A stretch of DNA of 23,464 nt from JADFUS01 sp036653215 (GTDB lineage Bacteria > Bacteroidota > Bacteroidia > Bacteroidales > Rikenellaceae). The notes beneath the pieces are model-generated. The model had not been told where the DNA came from. It saw only the letters and a list, made by a program, of their open reading frames with translations, and ran no database searches. The translations under genes and the position numbers were made by a program. The stretch lies in contig JAVVUK010000015.1 in the NCBI GenBank assembly GCA_036653215.1, positions 1-23,464 on the forward strand, written 5' to 3'. Positions 8,727 to 16,637 of this stretch are shown here, piece after piece. The stretch's first letter is position 1; every line of letters begins with the position of its first letter.

Positions 8727-8744
8727 GACATTGATGATAAGCCA

Positions 8745-8776
8745 CAAAATTAGATAAAATTTAACAAAAAAACAAA
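8745..8776 (-). promoter_or_regulatory. Bacteroides-type promoter for lysS-tpiA
   Basis: On the minus strand TTTG (8773-8776) and TAATTTTG (8745-8752) are separated by 20 bp, matching the Bacteroides -33/-7 arrangement. The -33 element overlaps the A-rich edge of the terminator of the ExbD operon. Predicted start is near 8738. Confidence 0.65.
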
Positions 8777-8813
8777 AAAATAGGGCCGCAAATTATTGCG
8801 ACCCTATTTTTTT
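8774..8813 (-). terminator. terminator of the ExbB/ExbD operon
   Basis: A 17-18-bp stem (8774-8791 with 8796-8813) has a 4-nt loop and a T-run on the minus strand. One position pairs as G-U only if the RNA is copied from the minus strand and would be a mismatch in the other direction, so the intended direction is that of the exbD genes, whose last stop is just upstream. Confidence 0.9.
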
Positions 8814-8824
8814 TATTATTAAAT

Positions 8825-9313
8825 CTAATTTTGGCTATAAAAATCTTTCAGTGTAGATTTTCCTGCCACATAACATAGTTTCAAAGCATTTGCTCTTCTA
8901 AGCTCTTGCTTAACATCTGTTATTATACCCATCTTAACGTGTTTGTCAGCTTTAATACTGATTGTCATAAGGGGCTTATCAGCCTCGTCTAACTTCTCTC
9001 TTTCTGCTGCAACATACTCTAAAATCTCTTGTTGAGTTTTAAAGTCATTGTTAAGTTGTATACGTGGACGGTCTCCAAATTGCTTTTGTAAAGCAAGGGT
9101 TGGTGAACCAATATAGATATAACTTATTAAAGATTTCTTTTCTAACTTCTGAACCTCTGTTCCATTAGGTAATTTTGTTGATACCTTAAGTTCTACTTCA
9201 CGCATCGTTGTCGAAACCATAAAGAAGAACAAAAGCATAAAAACAATATCAGGAAGAGATGCGGTCGAAATAGCGGGCGTGCCTGTGTTGCCCTTCTTTT
9301 TCATTACTGCCAT
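8825..9313 (-). CDS. exbD: biopolymer transporter ExbD (second copy)
   Basis: A 162-residue inner-membrane protein of the ExbD/TolR family, which with ExbB/TolQ uses the proton motive force to energise an outer-membrane partner such as TonB-dependent transport. It has one membrane helix near the N-terminus (about residues 20-36) with the essential Asp22 at its start (ASLPDIVFMLLFFFMVSTT), followed by a periplasmic domain. It is the last gene of the operon, 20 bp after the other exbD. It is preceded by a strong Shine-Dalgarno sequence, unusual in this window. Whether it serves TonB or a Tol/gliding-like system cannot be decided; no TonB is encoded here. Confidence 0.9.
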   Translation of the reverse strand: MAVMKKKGNTGTPAISTASLPDIVFMLLFFFMVSTTMREVELKVSTKLPNGTEVQKLEKKSLISYIYIGSPTLALQKQFGDRPRIQLNNDFKTQQEILEYVAAEREKLDEADKPLMTISIKADKHVKMGIITDVKQELRRANALKLCYVAGKSTLKDFYSQN

Positions 9314-9322
9314 ATAATTTTT

Positions 9323-9329
9323 CTCCTTT
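9323..9329 (-). promoter_or_regulatory. strong ribosome binding site of the second exbD
   Basis: AAAGGAG on the minus strand lies 9 nt before ATG 9313. Most chromosomal genes in this window have only A-rich leaders, so this site stands out. It fixes the start at 9313 rather than at the ATG three codons downstream. Confidence 0.6.
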
Positions 9330-9333
9330 CTTC

Positions 9334-9903
9334 TTACATTTTAGGTTCGGCCTCCGAAATACGAAGAGGAATAGCATCTCTTATGGCAGTTTGTTGATTT
9401 TCATCAAGATTGTCATATGTTTTGCCAAACTCTCTCTGCGACAGGTCGTTTCTTAATTCATTATAAGCACGTGTTAACTCGTTTTGAACTTTAATATACA
9501 TATTATAGCTCGTATATCGAGTATTTTGCAGTGAAATAACCGCTTTCGATACTTGTATCTTTCCTAAAAGGTTTACTTCAACTTCATTCTTTTCCGGCAT
9601 TTCTGGATCGTTATTCGGATTAAGAATAAACTCTTTCACTCTCTCTGTAAGATTTTCTATACCTACCTGATCGGTAAGGTTAAGAAGGATCTTGTCTTGA
9701 GAGTTGATTGAGACAAACAGAAGGTTTCTCTTTTTCATCTTTACATCTTCCTGCTTTTGGCTTTTATCCGCCATCGGAGGGAGAGAACGCATGATACCAG
9801 AGTCAACATTCATTGTTGTTGTCACCAAGTAGAAGATAAGAAGCAAGAACGCGATGTCTGCCATCGAACCAGCATTTATCTCTGGAGCACTTCTTTTTGC
9901 CAT
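9334..9903 (-). CDS. exbD: biopolymer transporter ExbD (first copy)
   Basis: A 189-residue ExbD/TolR-type protein: a short basic N-terminus, one membrane helix (about residues 14-31) with the conserved proton-path Asp16 (AGSMADIAFLLLIFYLVTTT), and a periplasmic domain. It is longer than the downstream copy and differs from it in sequence, so the two probably form a heteromeric unit rather than a recent duplication. Bacteroidota often carry two ExbD genes after ExbB, as here. The gap to the preceding membrane protein is 37 bp. Confidence 0.9.
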   Translation of the reverse strand: MAKRSAPEINAGSMADIAFLLLIFYLVTTTMNVDSGIMRSLPPMADKSQKQEDVKMKKRNLLFVSINSQDKILLNLTDQVGIENLTERVKEFILNPNNDPEMPEKNEVEVNLLGKIQVSKAVISLQNTRYTSYNMYIKVQNELTRAYNELRNDLSQREFGKTYDNLDENQQTAIRDAIPLRISEAEPKM

Positions 9904-9940
9904 CTTCGTTAATTTTTTATTCGCAAAACTAATTGCGATA

Positions 9941-10363
9941 TTATTTTCTAATTAGTTTTACAACTTCGCCTACAACGATTGCAGCAATTGCAATTGCTGT
10001 TGTAATATATGTTGCGAATAGACCTGTATCACTAAGCTTTAATTCTGTTACATTATCAAAGGTAGCAGCAGGAGTAACGATTGTTGTACCATCAGATAAA
10101 GCGTAGCTTATACCAAGGATAACAGCCAATATACCTATACCGATGAATGTACGACCAGCTCCCTTAGGGTTTTTAGCCATGTTGAATACAGGAAGTATAA
10201 CTACCACAGCAACAGCAATGAACAATATAGCATAAGTCCACTTTAGAAGGAGGTCAATGTATGGATATACGCCAGTCGTTTGATCCATTGTACCTAAGAA
10301 AAGGAACAATATGATAAGCGAAATAGCTATAAGTCCATATCTGATAAATGATATATATTTCAT
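9941..10363 (-). CDS. small membrane protein of the ExbB/ExbD operon, function unknown
   Basis: A 140-residue protein with about four hydrophobic segments (residues 7-24, 42-61, 71-88 and 115-134) and a basic C-terminal end, so an integral inner-membrane protein. I recognise no domain. Its ATG overlaps the stop of exbB by 4 nt (ATGA), so translation is probably coupled, and it is followed by two exbD genes. A protein of this sort between ExbB and ExbD is a repeated feature of Bacteroidota clusters, which suggests a structural or assembly role in the proton-channel complex; that is inference. Confidence 0.85.
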   Translation of the reverse strand: MKYISFIRYGLIAISLIILFLFLGTMDQTTGVYPYIDLLLKWTYAILFIAVAVVVILPVFNMAKNPKGAGRTFIGIGILAVILGISYALSDGTTIVTPAATFDNVTELKLSDTGLFATYITTAIAIAAIVVGEVVKLIRK

Positions 10364-11193
10364 TTGATTAATTTTTTATTTTTGCTAAATTTAGTTACGA
10401 TATCCATCAAACTGATAGAAGCATCTTCCATAGAAATTACAAGACCATCCACTTTAGAGATAAGGTAATTGTAAAAAATTTGAAGAATAACCGCAACGAT
10501 AAGACCACCGACAGTAGTCAAAAGAGCCACTTTAATACCACCAGCAACAAGTGTTGGAGAAATATCACCAGCAGCAGCAATAGAGTCGAACGCAGAGATC
10601 ATACCGACAACTGTACCCATGAAACCAAGCATCGGAGCAAGAGCGATAAATAAAGCTATCCAAGAAAGACCGCTTTCTAATTGACCCATTTGTACAGAGC
10701 CATAAGATACTACTGACTTTTCTACAACGTCAACGCCTTCGTCCATACGACTAAGACCTTGATAGAAGATACTTGCAACAGGACCCTTTGTGTTACGACA
10801 AACTTCTTTAGCTGCTTCAACACCACCTTTATTAAGAGCTTCTTCAACTTGGTTAAGAAGTTTTGTTGTGTTTGTTGTAGCAAGGTTTAAGTAAATTACA
10901 CGCTCGATAACGATAGCAAGACCGATAACAAGACATAAAAGGATTGGAGACATCCAACCAGCACCACCTGCAAGGAATTGTTCTTTAAGAACATAGTGCA
11001 TAGGTTTTCCCTCTGGCATCTCTTCAGCCACAGCGACCATTTCTTCTTCTGCAACAGCAGCAGTTTGAGTAACAGAGTCAGCTGTAACTTCTGTTGTTGC
11101 AGTAGCTGCAGCAGCATTGTCTTGAGCATAGACTGAAGCAGTAGACACACTCATTAGTGTGATGACTGCTAAAATAGCAAAAAGCTTTTTCAT
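10360..11193 (-). CDS. exbB: ExbB/TolQ/MotA-family proton channel protein
   Basis: A 277-residue inner-membrane protein that forms the stator of a proton-driven ExbB-ExbD motor. It starts at ATG 11193 (MKKLFAILAV); an in-frame ATG four codons upstream is less likely. It has an N-terminal signal-like segment (1-23), then an Ala/Thr/Glu-rich low-complexity stretch (24-60), then three membrane helices at about 80-102, 176-200 and 222-247, with the conserved APMLGFMGTVVGMISAF and GGIKVALLTTVGGLIVA that line the channel. The extra N-terminal periplasmic region is longer than in E. coli ExbB but common in Bacteroidota homologues. First gene of a four-gene operon. Confidence 0.95.
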   Translation of the reverse strand: MKKLFAILAVITLMSVSTASVYAQDNAAAATATTEVTADSVTQTAAVAEEEMVAVAEEMPEGKPMHYVLKEQFLAGGAGWMSPILLCLVIGLAIVIERVIYLNLATTNTTKLLNQVEEALNKGGVEAAKEVCRNTKGPVASIFYQGLSRMDEGVDVVEKSVVSYGSVQMGQLESGLSWIALFIALAPMLGFMGTVVGMISAFDSIAAAGDISPTLVAGGIKVALLTTVGGLIVAVILQIFYNYLISKVDGLVISMEDASISLMDIVTKFSKNKKLIK

Positions 11194-11289
11194 AATTAGA
11201 AACACTTTGAATTGATATTAGTACTTTTTTATTAGTTAATTATTTTAATTTATTTCGTTTTTGTATCAATGGTATTACTCTATTTGAAG

Positions 11290-11297
11290 CAAAGATA
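11290..11297 (-). promoter_or_regulatory. possible -7 element for the exbB operon
   Basis: Minus strand TATCTTTG matches TAnnTTTG about 100 bp upstream of exbB. No convincing -33 element was found at 19-20 bp. The remaining 11206-11392 interval is AT-rich, and no terminator of the upstream ansA gene could be recognised in it. Confidence 0.4.
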
Positions 11298-11392
11298 GAA
11301 CTAATTTCTATAACATCTAACCATTTTCAATGTTTTTTATGTATTTTTTTTAATCTTTTTTGTAACAAATTGATAATGTTCGTATTATAAAA

Positions 11393-12418
11393 TTAAATTG
11401 AGATCTCCCCTCTAATAGATTTTGCCAATTTACTATAAAGATCATCGCCTTTTACACCTTGTCCAAGCAAGAACATCATCTTAACAATGGCTGCTTCGGT
11501 AGTTATGTCACCACCTGAAATTACACCTATTTCACTAAGCAACTTACCTGTATCGTATAGTTCCATATTCACCCCACCAGAACAACATTGAGTCACATTA
11601 AGTATGGCAACTCCACGATCAATAGCAGACTTAAGTTCTTCTATAAACCACTCATCAGTAGGGGCATTGCCCGATCCGTAAGTACGCATAACGACACCTT
11701 TAATATTAGGTATATTGAGTATCGAAGAGACTACAAGTTGTGATATGCCAGGAAAAATATCTAACACAACGACATCTTCACACATTGATGTCTTTATCTC
11801 TAACGGATCGTTTTTATAATTATGATTTATGAATGGCGAATTATAATCTATTTTTATACCTGCCGTAGCAAGAGATGGGTAGTTATCACTTCGAAAAGCA
11901 TTAAAATGTTCGGCACTATATTTAGAAGTACGATTTGCCCTAAGAAGGTGATTTTGGAAGAAGACACACACCTCTGGGACTTTAACAGCACCGGTGGCTT
12001 CGTGTGCAGCGATCTCTATCGACGAGATTAGATTTTCCTTACCGTCTGTTCTCAACACCCCAATTGGAATTTGACTTCCCGTAAAGACAACAGGCTTGGA
12101 AAGATTGGTCAGCATAAAGCTAAGAGCAGAAGCAGAATAAGCCATTGTATCTGTGCCATGCAACACTACGAACCCATCATATTGGTTATACTTACCTTTA
12201 ATAATCTCAGCAAGTTCAACCCAAAGAGCTGGTTTTACATTTGAAGAATCTATAAGAGGGTCAAATGTATAGGTGTCTATATTGAGGTTAAATTTTTTTA
12301 ACTCTGGAACCTCTTCTTCTATCTGTTCAAAATTAAAAGGGGCAAGACCACCGGTAAGAACATTAGTTTTCATTCCTATGGTTCCTCCTGTATAAAGGAT
12401 TAATACTGATTTTCGCAT
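11393..12418 (-). CDS. ansA: L-asparaginase, type I
   Basis: Hydrolyses asparagine to aspartate and ammonia. The 341-residue protein has no signal peptide, as in the cytoplasmic type I family. It carries both active-site regions: the N-terminal YTGGTIGM with nucleophilic Thr, and VLHGTDTMAYSASALSFML with the second Thr-Asp pair. ATG 12418 is chosen; the TTG two codons upstream overlaps the tatD stop. Only 2 bp separate it from tatD, so it is the last gene of the tadA-dprA-tatD-ansA transcript. Confidence 0.96.
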   Translation of the reverse strand: MRKSVLILYTGGTIGMKTNVLTGGLAPFNFEQIEEEVPELKKFNLNIDTYTFDPLIDSSNVKPALWVELAEIIKGKYNQYDGFVVLHGTDTMAYSASALSFMLTNLSKPVVFTGSQIPIGVLRTDGKENLISSIEIAAHEATGAVKVPEVCVFFQNHLLRANRTSKYSAEHFNAFRSDNYPSLATAGIKIDYNSPFINHNYKNDPLEIKTSMCEDVVVLDIFPGISQLVVSSILNIPNIKGVVMRTYGSGNAPTDEWFIEELKSAIDRGVAILNVTQCCSGGVNMELYDTGKLLSEIGVISGGDITTEAAIVKMMFLLGQGVKGDDLYSKLAKSIRGEISI

Positions 12419-12420
12419 AA

Positions 12421-13197
12421 TCAATCTATATTAAATAATAGTTTTGCATTTTTTGTTGTCACGGCAGCAACCTCTTCAATTGTTATCTCTTTAATATCTG
12501 CTATCTGTTGAGCAATAATTGGGATGTAGCTACTCTCGTTGCGCTTACCTCTATGAGGGACAGGTGTCAAATATGGAGAGTCTGTCTCAAGCACCATTTT
12601 ATCTAAAGTCATGCCACGCACGACATCTTTCAGTGATGAATTTTTAAAAGTAACGACACCTCCTATGCCATAATAAAACTCTAAATTCATATTTTCCAAA
12701 CGATAATATTGTTCTATGTCAGAACTATATCCATGTAATAACACCTTAAGCCCTGTGCCTTGATAACGGGAAAGCTCTTTTTCCATCTCTGTAAAGGCAT
12801 CTCTGGTATGTATAAGCACAGGTTTACCATATCTTAAAGCTATATCTATTTGTAAATGAAGGGCTTCTATTTGTTCTTTATAAAACTCTTTACTCCAATA
12901 AAAATCAAGACCTATCTCCCCTACCGCCACACAACTTTTATTTTTAATAAGGCCTTCTACAACTTCAATCTCCTTTTTATAATTTTCATTTACAGAGGTG
13001 GGATGTAACCCAAATGCTGCATGACAAAAACTCCATCTCTCACAACAAGAATACATAGCCTCGTGTGTAGTAGTGTCTATTGATGGGAGGATGATGTCGT
13101 TTACCCCACACTCAAGACACCTCTCAACAACGCTATTTCTATCTTGATCAAACTCTTTTTCAAATATATGTGAATGAGTATCAATAAATTGCATCAT
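12421..13197 (-). CDS. tatD: TatD family metal-dependent hydrolase
   Basis: A 258-residue TIM-barrel metallohydrolase of the TatD/YcfH group, with deoxyribonuclease activity known for several members. Metal ligands are visible in order: DTHSHIF near the N-terminus, GEIGLDFYW, VLIHTRDA, LLHGYSSD and LETDSPYLTPVPHRGKRNE. The length is normal. The dprA stop TGA overlaps the first of two consecutive ATG codons (ATGATG), so translation is probably coupled; the second ATG at 13194 is an equally possible start and would lose one Met. Cytoplasmic. Confidence 0.95.
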   Translation of the reverse strand: MMQFIDTHSHIFEKEFDQDRNSVVERCLECGVNDIILPSIDTTTHEAMYSCCERWSFCHAAFGLHPTSVNENYKKEIEVVEGLIKNKSCVAVGEIGLDFYWSKEFYKEQIEALHLQIDIALRYGKPVLIHTRDAFTEMEKELSRYQGTGLKVLLHGYSSDIEQYYRLENMNLEFYYGIGGVVTFKNSSLKDVVRGMTLDKMVLETDSPYLTPVPHRGKRNESSYIPIIAQQIADIKEITIEEVAAVTTKNAKLLFNID

Positions 13198-14282
13198 ATT
13201 CTAATATACATTCTACCACGTATCGCTTTCACAAAACCCATTATTTCCATTTTACCTATAATACTACTGAAGTCAGAGGCATTGATGCCCATTTTTTCAG
13301 TCATCTCATCGACACTTTTCTCCCCACCTGCAAGCATTTTATATATCTCACGTTCATAACCTTGCAGAGGAACATCGAAAAGGTCGAGTTCACTTTTTTT
13401 CTTAATACTCTCCCACCCCATTACAGCCTCAACGTCTGAAAAAGAAGTTACCATAGAAGCTCTTGTGCTTTTAATTAGGTTGTTTGTTCCTTGACTTCCA
13501 TCATCGTTAGCACGTCCCGGAAGAGCAAACACCTCTCGTGAATAGCTATTTGCCGTAGCTGCCGTATTCATCGACCCTCCTTTCATTGGAGATTCTATTA
13601 TCAAGGTAGCACCACAAAGCCCCGCCACAATCCTGTTTCTTTGTAAGAAGCAGTGGGGTAATGGCATTTTGTCAGAGGTATATTCCGTCACCAAAGCACC
13701 TCCCTCAGCTATTATTTTTGCAGCAAGGGTTCTATTATCTATGGGATATATTGTCTTAAAGCCATGTGCTAAAACAGCAACAGTCTTTAAATTATTCTCT
13801 AAAGCCGCCTTATGAGCTATCGTGTCTATTCCGTTGGCAAGTCCGCTTACGACAACACCATCGGCATATTTGGCAGCAAATTCTTTTACCAGACCTCCGG
13901 TCATTGACAAGCCATAAGACGAATATTTACGTGTTCCAACAATAGATATCCACTTATCACTATCGTTAAAATCCAGATCTCCCTTAACAAAAAGGATATA
14001 AGGGGCATCACAACACTCACCAAGTAATTTCGGATATTCAGGGGTTCCAAAAACAAGAGTGCGGATATTATATTTTTCTATAAACGACATTTCCTGCTCT
14101 GCCTTAGAATATGTATCTGACGATTTCAGCCTTTCTATCGATGGAGCTCCAAGTCCCAAATCACGTAACTCGCTCTCGGAAAGTGACACCACACCTTTTG
14201 CACTACCTACACTCTCAACAAGAAAGAGTAGTTCTTTTGCATTGATATTTGCCAAGACCAATATTAAATCGTCTATTGTCAT
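13194..14282 (-). CDS. dprA: DNA processing protein DprA
   Basis: Loads RecA on incoming single-stranded DNA in natural transformation and is widespread also in species not known to be competent. The 362-residue protein has an N-terminal helical domain (about 1-75), the Rossmann-like DprA domain with SIVGTRKYSSYGLSMT at 113-128, VVSGLANGIDTIAHKAAL at 143-160 and the PHCFLQRNRIVAGL and GGSMNTAATANSYSREVFALPG region, and a C-terminal winged-helix domain from about 320. It starts 3 bp after tadA and overlaps tatD by 4 nt. No other competence gene lies in the window. Confidence 0.96.
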   Translation of the reverse strand: MTIDDLILVLANINAKELLFLVESVGSAKGVVSLSESELRDLGLGAPSIERLKSSDTYSKAEQEMSFIEKYNIRTLVFGTPEYPKLLGECCDAPYILFVKGDLDFNDSDKWISIVGTRKYSSYGLSMTGGLVKEFAAKYADGVVVSGLANGIDTIAHKAALENNLKTVAVLAHGFKTIYPIDNRTLAAKIIAEGGALVTEYTSDKMPLPHCFLQRNRIVAGLCGATLIIESPMKGGSMNTAATANSYSREVFALPGRANDDGSQGTNNLIKSTRASMVTSFSDVEAVMGWESIKKKSELDLFDVPLQGYEREIYKMLAGGEKSVDEMTEKMGINASDFSSIIGKMEIMGFVKAIRGRMYIRI

Positions 14283-14285
14283 CTA

Positions 14286-14729
14286 TTATCTTAACTTTTT
14301 AAAAAAAGAAGTCATTATTTGAGAACATTCATCTTTCAAAACACCTTCTGCAACTTCTGTTTTAGGATGTAACAGCGAAGCTGAGATTGTAGAATATCCA
14401 CGTTTATCATCTTTTGCGCCATATACCACCCTGCCAATCTGTGCCCAATATAGTGCAGCTGCACACATAGGACACGGCTCAACGGTTACGTATATAGTAC
14501 ATTGAGGAAGATATTTCCCACCAAGAGCAGCCGTTGCTGTAGTTATAGCCTGCATCTCGGCGTGTGCTGTCGGATCACACAATGTTTCGGTAAGATTATG
14601 ACAACGTGCCAAAATTTCACCCTCAGACACAATTATAGCTCCGATTGGTATTTCACCCATCTGAGCGGACTTTTGTGCCTCTTGCAGAGCCACTTTCATA
14701 AAATAATTGTCATTATCTGCCTTATTCAT
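14286..14729 (-). CDS. tadA: tRNA-specific adenosine deaminase
   Basis: Converts adenosine to inosine at the wobble position of tRNA-Arg(ACG). The 147-residue protein has the zinc and catalytic residues of the deaminase fold: HAE at 56-58 and PCPMC at 85-89. The length and the C-terminal helix (PKTEVAEGVLKDECSQIMTSFFKKLR in outline) are usual for TadA. The domain could also suggest a guanine or cytidine deaminase, but the sequence around GEIPIGAI and the N-terminal helix FMKVALQEAQKSA fit TadA. First gene of a four-gene minus-strand operon, 152 bp from the divergent aspS. Confidence 0.93.
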   Translation of the reverse strand: MNKADNDNYFMKVALQEAQKSAQMGEIPIGAIIVSEGEILARCHNLTETLCDPTAHAEMQAITTATAALGGKYLPQCTIYVTVEPCPMCAAALYWAQIGRVVYGAKDDKRGYSTISASLLHPKTEVAEGVLKDECSQIMTSFFKKLR

Positions 14730-14759
14730 TGCGTATATTTAGTTTATTTTATACTTTTG
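14728..14759 (+). promoter_or_regulatory. Bacteroides-type promoter for aspS
   Basis: ATTG at 14728-14731 and TACTTTTG at 14752-14759 are separated by 20 bp, the Bacteroides arrangement. The predicted start near 14766 falls on the divergent -7 element of tadA. The leader is about 115 nt. Confidence 0.6.
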
Positions 14760-14766
14760 CACGTGG

Positions 14767-14774
14767 CAAATATA
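14767..14774 (-). promoter_or_regulatory. -7 promoter element for tadA
   Basis: Minus strand TATATTTG matches TAnnTTTG and gives a leader of about 30 nt to ATG 14729. No clear -33 element was seen. It lies only 7 bp from the aspS -7 element in the opposite direction, so the two RNA polymerase footprints must overlap. Confidence 0.5.
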
Positions 14775-14833
14775 ATGAATTAAGTAATATAAATCATTTG
14801 TTGCAATATTTAATCGCATGGTAATACACAATT

Positions 14834-14862
14834 AGATGTTATTTTTTTTAATAATAACATCT
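14834..14862 (+). promoter_or_regulatory. hairpin in the aspS leader
   Basis: A perfect 10-bp inverted repeat (14834-14843 with 14853-14862) with a 9-nt loop lies 19 nt before the aspS start. It is weak in GC and has no T-run, so it is not an ordinary terminator. It could affect translation initiation or mRNA stability, but this is unproven. Confidence 0.4.
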
Positions 14863-14881
14863 CAACACTTAATAATAAATA

Positions 14882-16636
14882 ATGTATAGAAGTACAAATT
14901 GCGGTAGTCTGAGGATAAGTAATGTCTCTCAGAAAGTAACCCTTGCTGGTTGGGTACAAAAAGTTCGTGATCTTGGTTCAATGGCATTCATCGACCTGCG
15001 TGACCGTTACGGCATAACACAGCTAACCATAGGAGACGATAGCAGCAAAGAATTAAAAGATTTAGTTTCTACACTTGGCCGTGAATATGTAATCTCTGTT
15101 ACGGGTACTGTCGTTGAGAGAAGTTCAAAAAACAGCAAAATAGCAACTGGTGATATTGAGTTGATTGTAGAAAATCTAACTATTCTCAACACCTCAGAAG
15201 TTCCTCCATTCACAATTGAAGACGAGAGTGACGGTGGTGATGAGTTGCGTATGAAATATCGTTACTTAGACTTAAGACGTAACCCCGTAAAAAACAATCT
15301 TATATTGCGTCATAAGATGGCTCAAGCAATTAGACGCTATCTTGACAATCAAGGATTTTTAGAGATTGAAACTCCATATCTTATAAAATCGACACCTGAG
15401 GGTGCTCGTGACTTTGTCGTTCCTTCACGTATGAACGCCGGAGAGTTCTATGCGCTTCCACAATCGCCACAAACATTCAAGCAACTTCTTATGGTTGCCG
15501 GATATGATAAATATTTTCAAATCGTACGTTGTTTCCGTGACGAAGACCTCCGTGCCGACCGCCAACCCGAATTTACACAAATAGACTGTGAGATGTCTTT
15601 CGTTGAACGTGAGGATATCCTAAACACCTTTGAAGGCATGGCAAAAGCTATGTTTAAAGATGTTCTTGGTCAAGAACTTGCAGATATTGACTTCCCTCGT
15701 ATGACATATGCTGACGCTATGGAATATTACGGTTGCGACAAACCTGACATACGCTTTGGCATGAAGATAAACGATATAACAGAAATTGTAAAAGGACATG
15801 AATTTGCCGTTTTTGACTCTGCCGACTATGCTGGAGCTATCTGTGCAAGTGGAGCTGCGATCTATACACGCAAACAACTTGACGCTCTAACAGAATTTGT
15901 AAAAAGACCACAAGTAGGAGCTAAAGGACTTGCCTATATAAGGGTAAATAACGATAACTCTGTCAAATCAAGCTTCGACAAATTTTTCGACGAGGCAAGC
16001 CTTAAAGCTATTGCCGACAAGATGAACGCCAAAGCTGGAGACCTAATACTTATCCTTTCGGGTAAAAAGACGCAAACCCTTCATGCTTTATGCGAATTAA
16101 GGTTGCTTATGGGTAAAGATTTAGGACTTCGCCAATCTGGTGTTTTTGCACCTCTATGGGTCGTTGACTTCCCTCTTTTGGAGTGGGACGAAGAGACACA
16201 ACGTTACTACGCTATGCACCACCCATTTACCTCACCAAAAACAGAAGACATGGCGATGCTTGCTACCGATCCTGGAAATGTAAGGGCTGAGGCTTACGAC
16301 TTTGTTATAAATGGAGTTGAAGTTGGTGGTGGATCGATACGTATTCATGATAGGGAGATACAACAACAGATGTTTAAAGCCTTAGGCTTCACCCCAGAAG
16401 CCGCAGAAGAGCAATTTGGATTTCTTCTAAACGCATTCCGTTATGGCGCACCTCCTCATGGAGGAATAGCATTTGGCTTCGATCGTTGGTGTTCTATGTT
16501 TGGCGGTACCGAGTCTATTAGGGACTATATAGCCTTTCCAAAGAACAACTCAGGACGTGACGTGATGATAGATTCGCCAGCACCAATAGCACAAGAACAA
16601 CTTAAAGAACTTTCACTTAACATTAATAAAATATAA
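14882..16636 (+). CDS. aspS: aspartyl-tRNA synthetase
   Basis: Charges tRNA-Asp in the cytoplasm. The 584-residue bacterial-type enzyme has an N-terminal OB-fold anticodon-binding domain (about 1-105), a class II catalytic core with FRDEDLRADRQPEFTQID at 218-235 and ALPQSPQTFKQLLM at 191-204, an inserted GAD domain and the C-terminal motif 3 (HGGIAFGFDRW). Leu31 in RDLGSM matches the E. coli discriminating enzyme; non-discriminating AspRS usually has His there, so this copy probably charges only tRNA-Asp. First gene of an aspS-efp-engB-prs run. Confidence 0.98.
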   Translation: MYRSTNCGSLRISNVSQKVTLAGWVQKVRDLGSMAFIDLRDRYGITQLTIGDDSSKELKDLVSTLGREYVISVTGTVVERSSKNSKIATGDIELIVENLTILNTSEVPPFTIEDESDGGDELRMKYRYLDLRRNPVKNNLILRHKMAQAIRRYLDNQGFLEIETPYLIKSTPEGARDFVVPSRMNAGEFYALPQSPQTFKQLLMVAGYDKYFQIVRCFRDEDLRADRQPEFTQIDCEMSFVEREDILNTFEGMAKAMFKDVLGQELADIDFPRMTYADAMEYYGCDKPDIRFGMKINDITEIVKGHEFAVFDSADYAGAICASGAAIYTRKQLDALTEFVKRPQVGAKGLAYIRVNNDNSVKSSFDKFFDEASLKAIADKMNAKAGDLILILSGKKTQTLHALCELRLLMGKDLGLRQSGVFAPLWVVDFPLLEWDEETQRYYAMHHPFTSPKTEDMAMLATDPGNVRAEAYDFVINGVEVGGGSIRIHDREIQQQMFKALGFTPEAAEEQFGFLLNAFRYGAPPHGGIAFGFDRWCSMFGGTESIRDYIAFPKNNSGRDVMIDSPAPIAQEQLKELSLNINKI

Positions 16637-16637
16637 T

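Noticed and set aside
8650..8740. Lysine riboswitch in the lysS leader
   Set aside because: The leader is about 120 nt and lacks the multi-helix junction of the L-box; only two simple stems can be drawn.
10896..11150. A Leu-rich 84-codon frame opposite in phase to exbB
   Set aside because: It is the same strand as exbB in another frame and reflects the Ala-rich low-complexity codons; not a separate small membrane protein.
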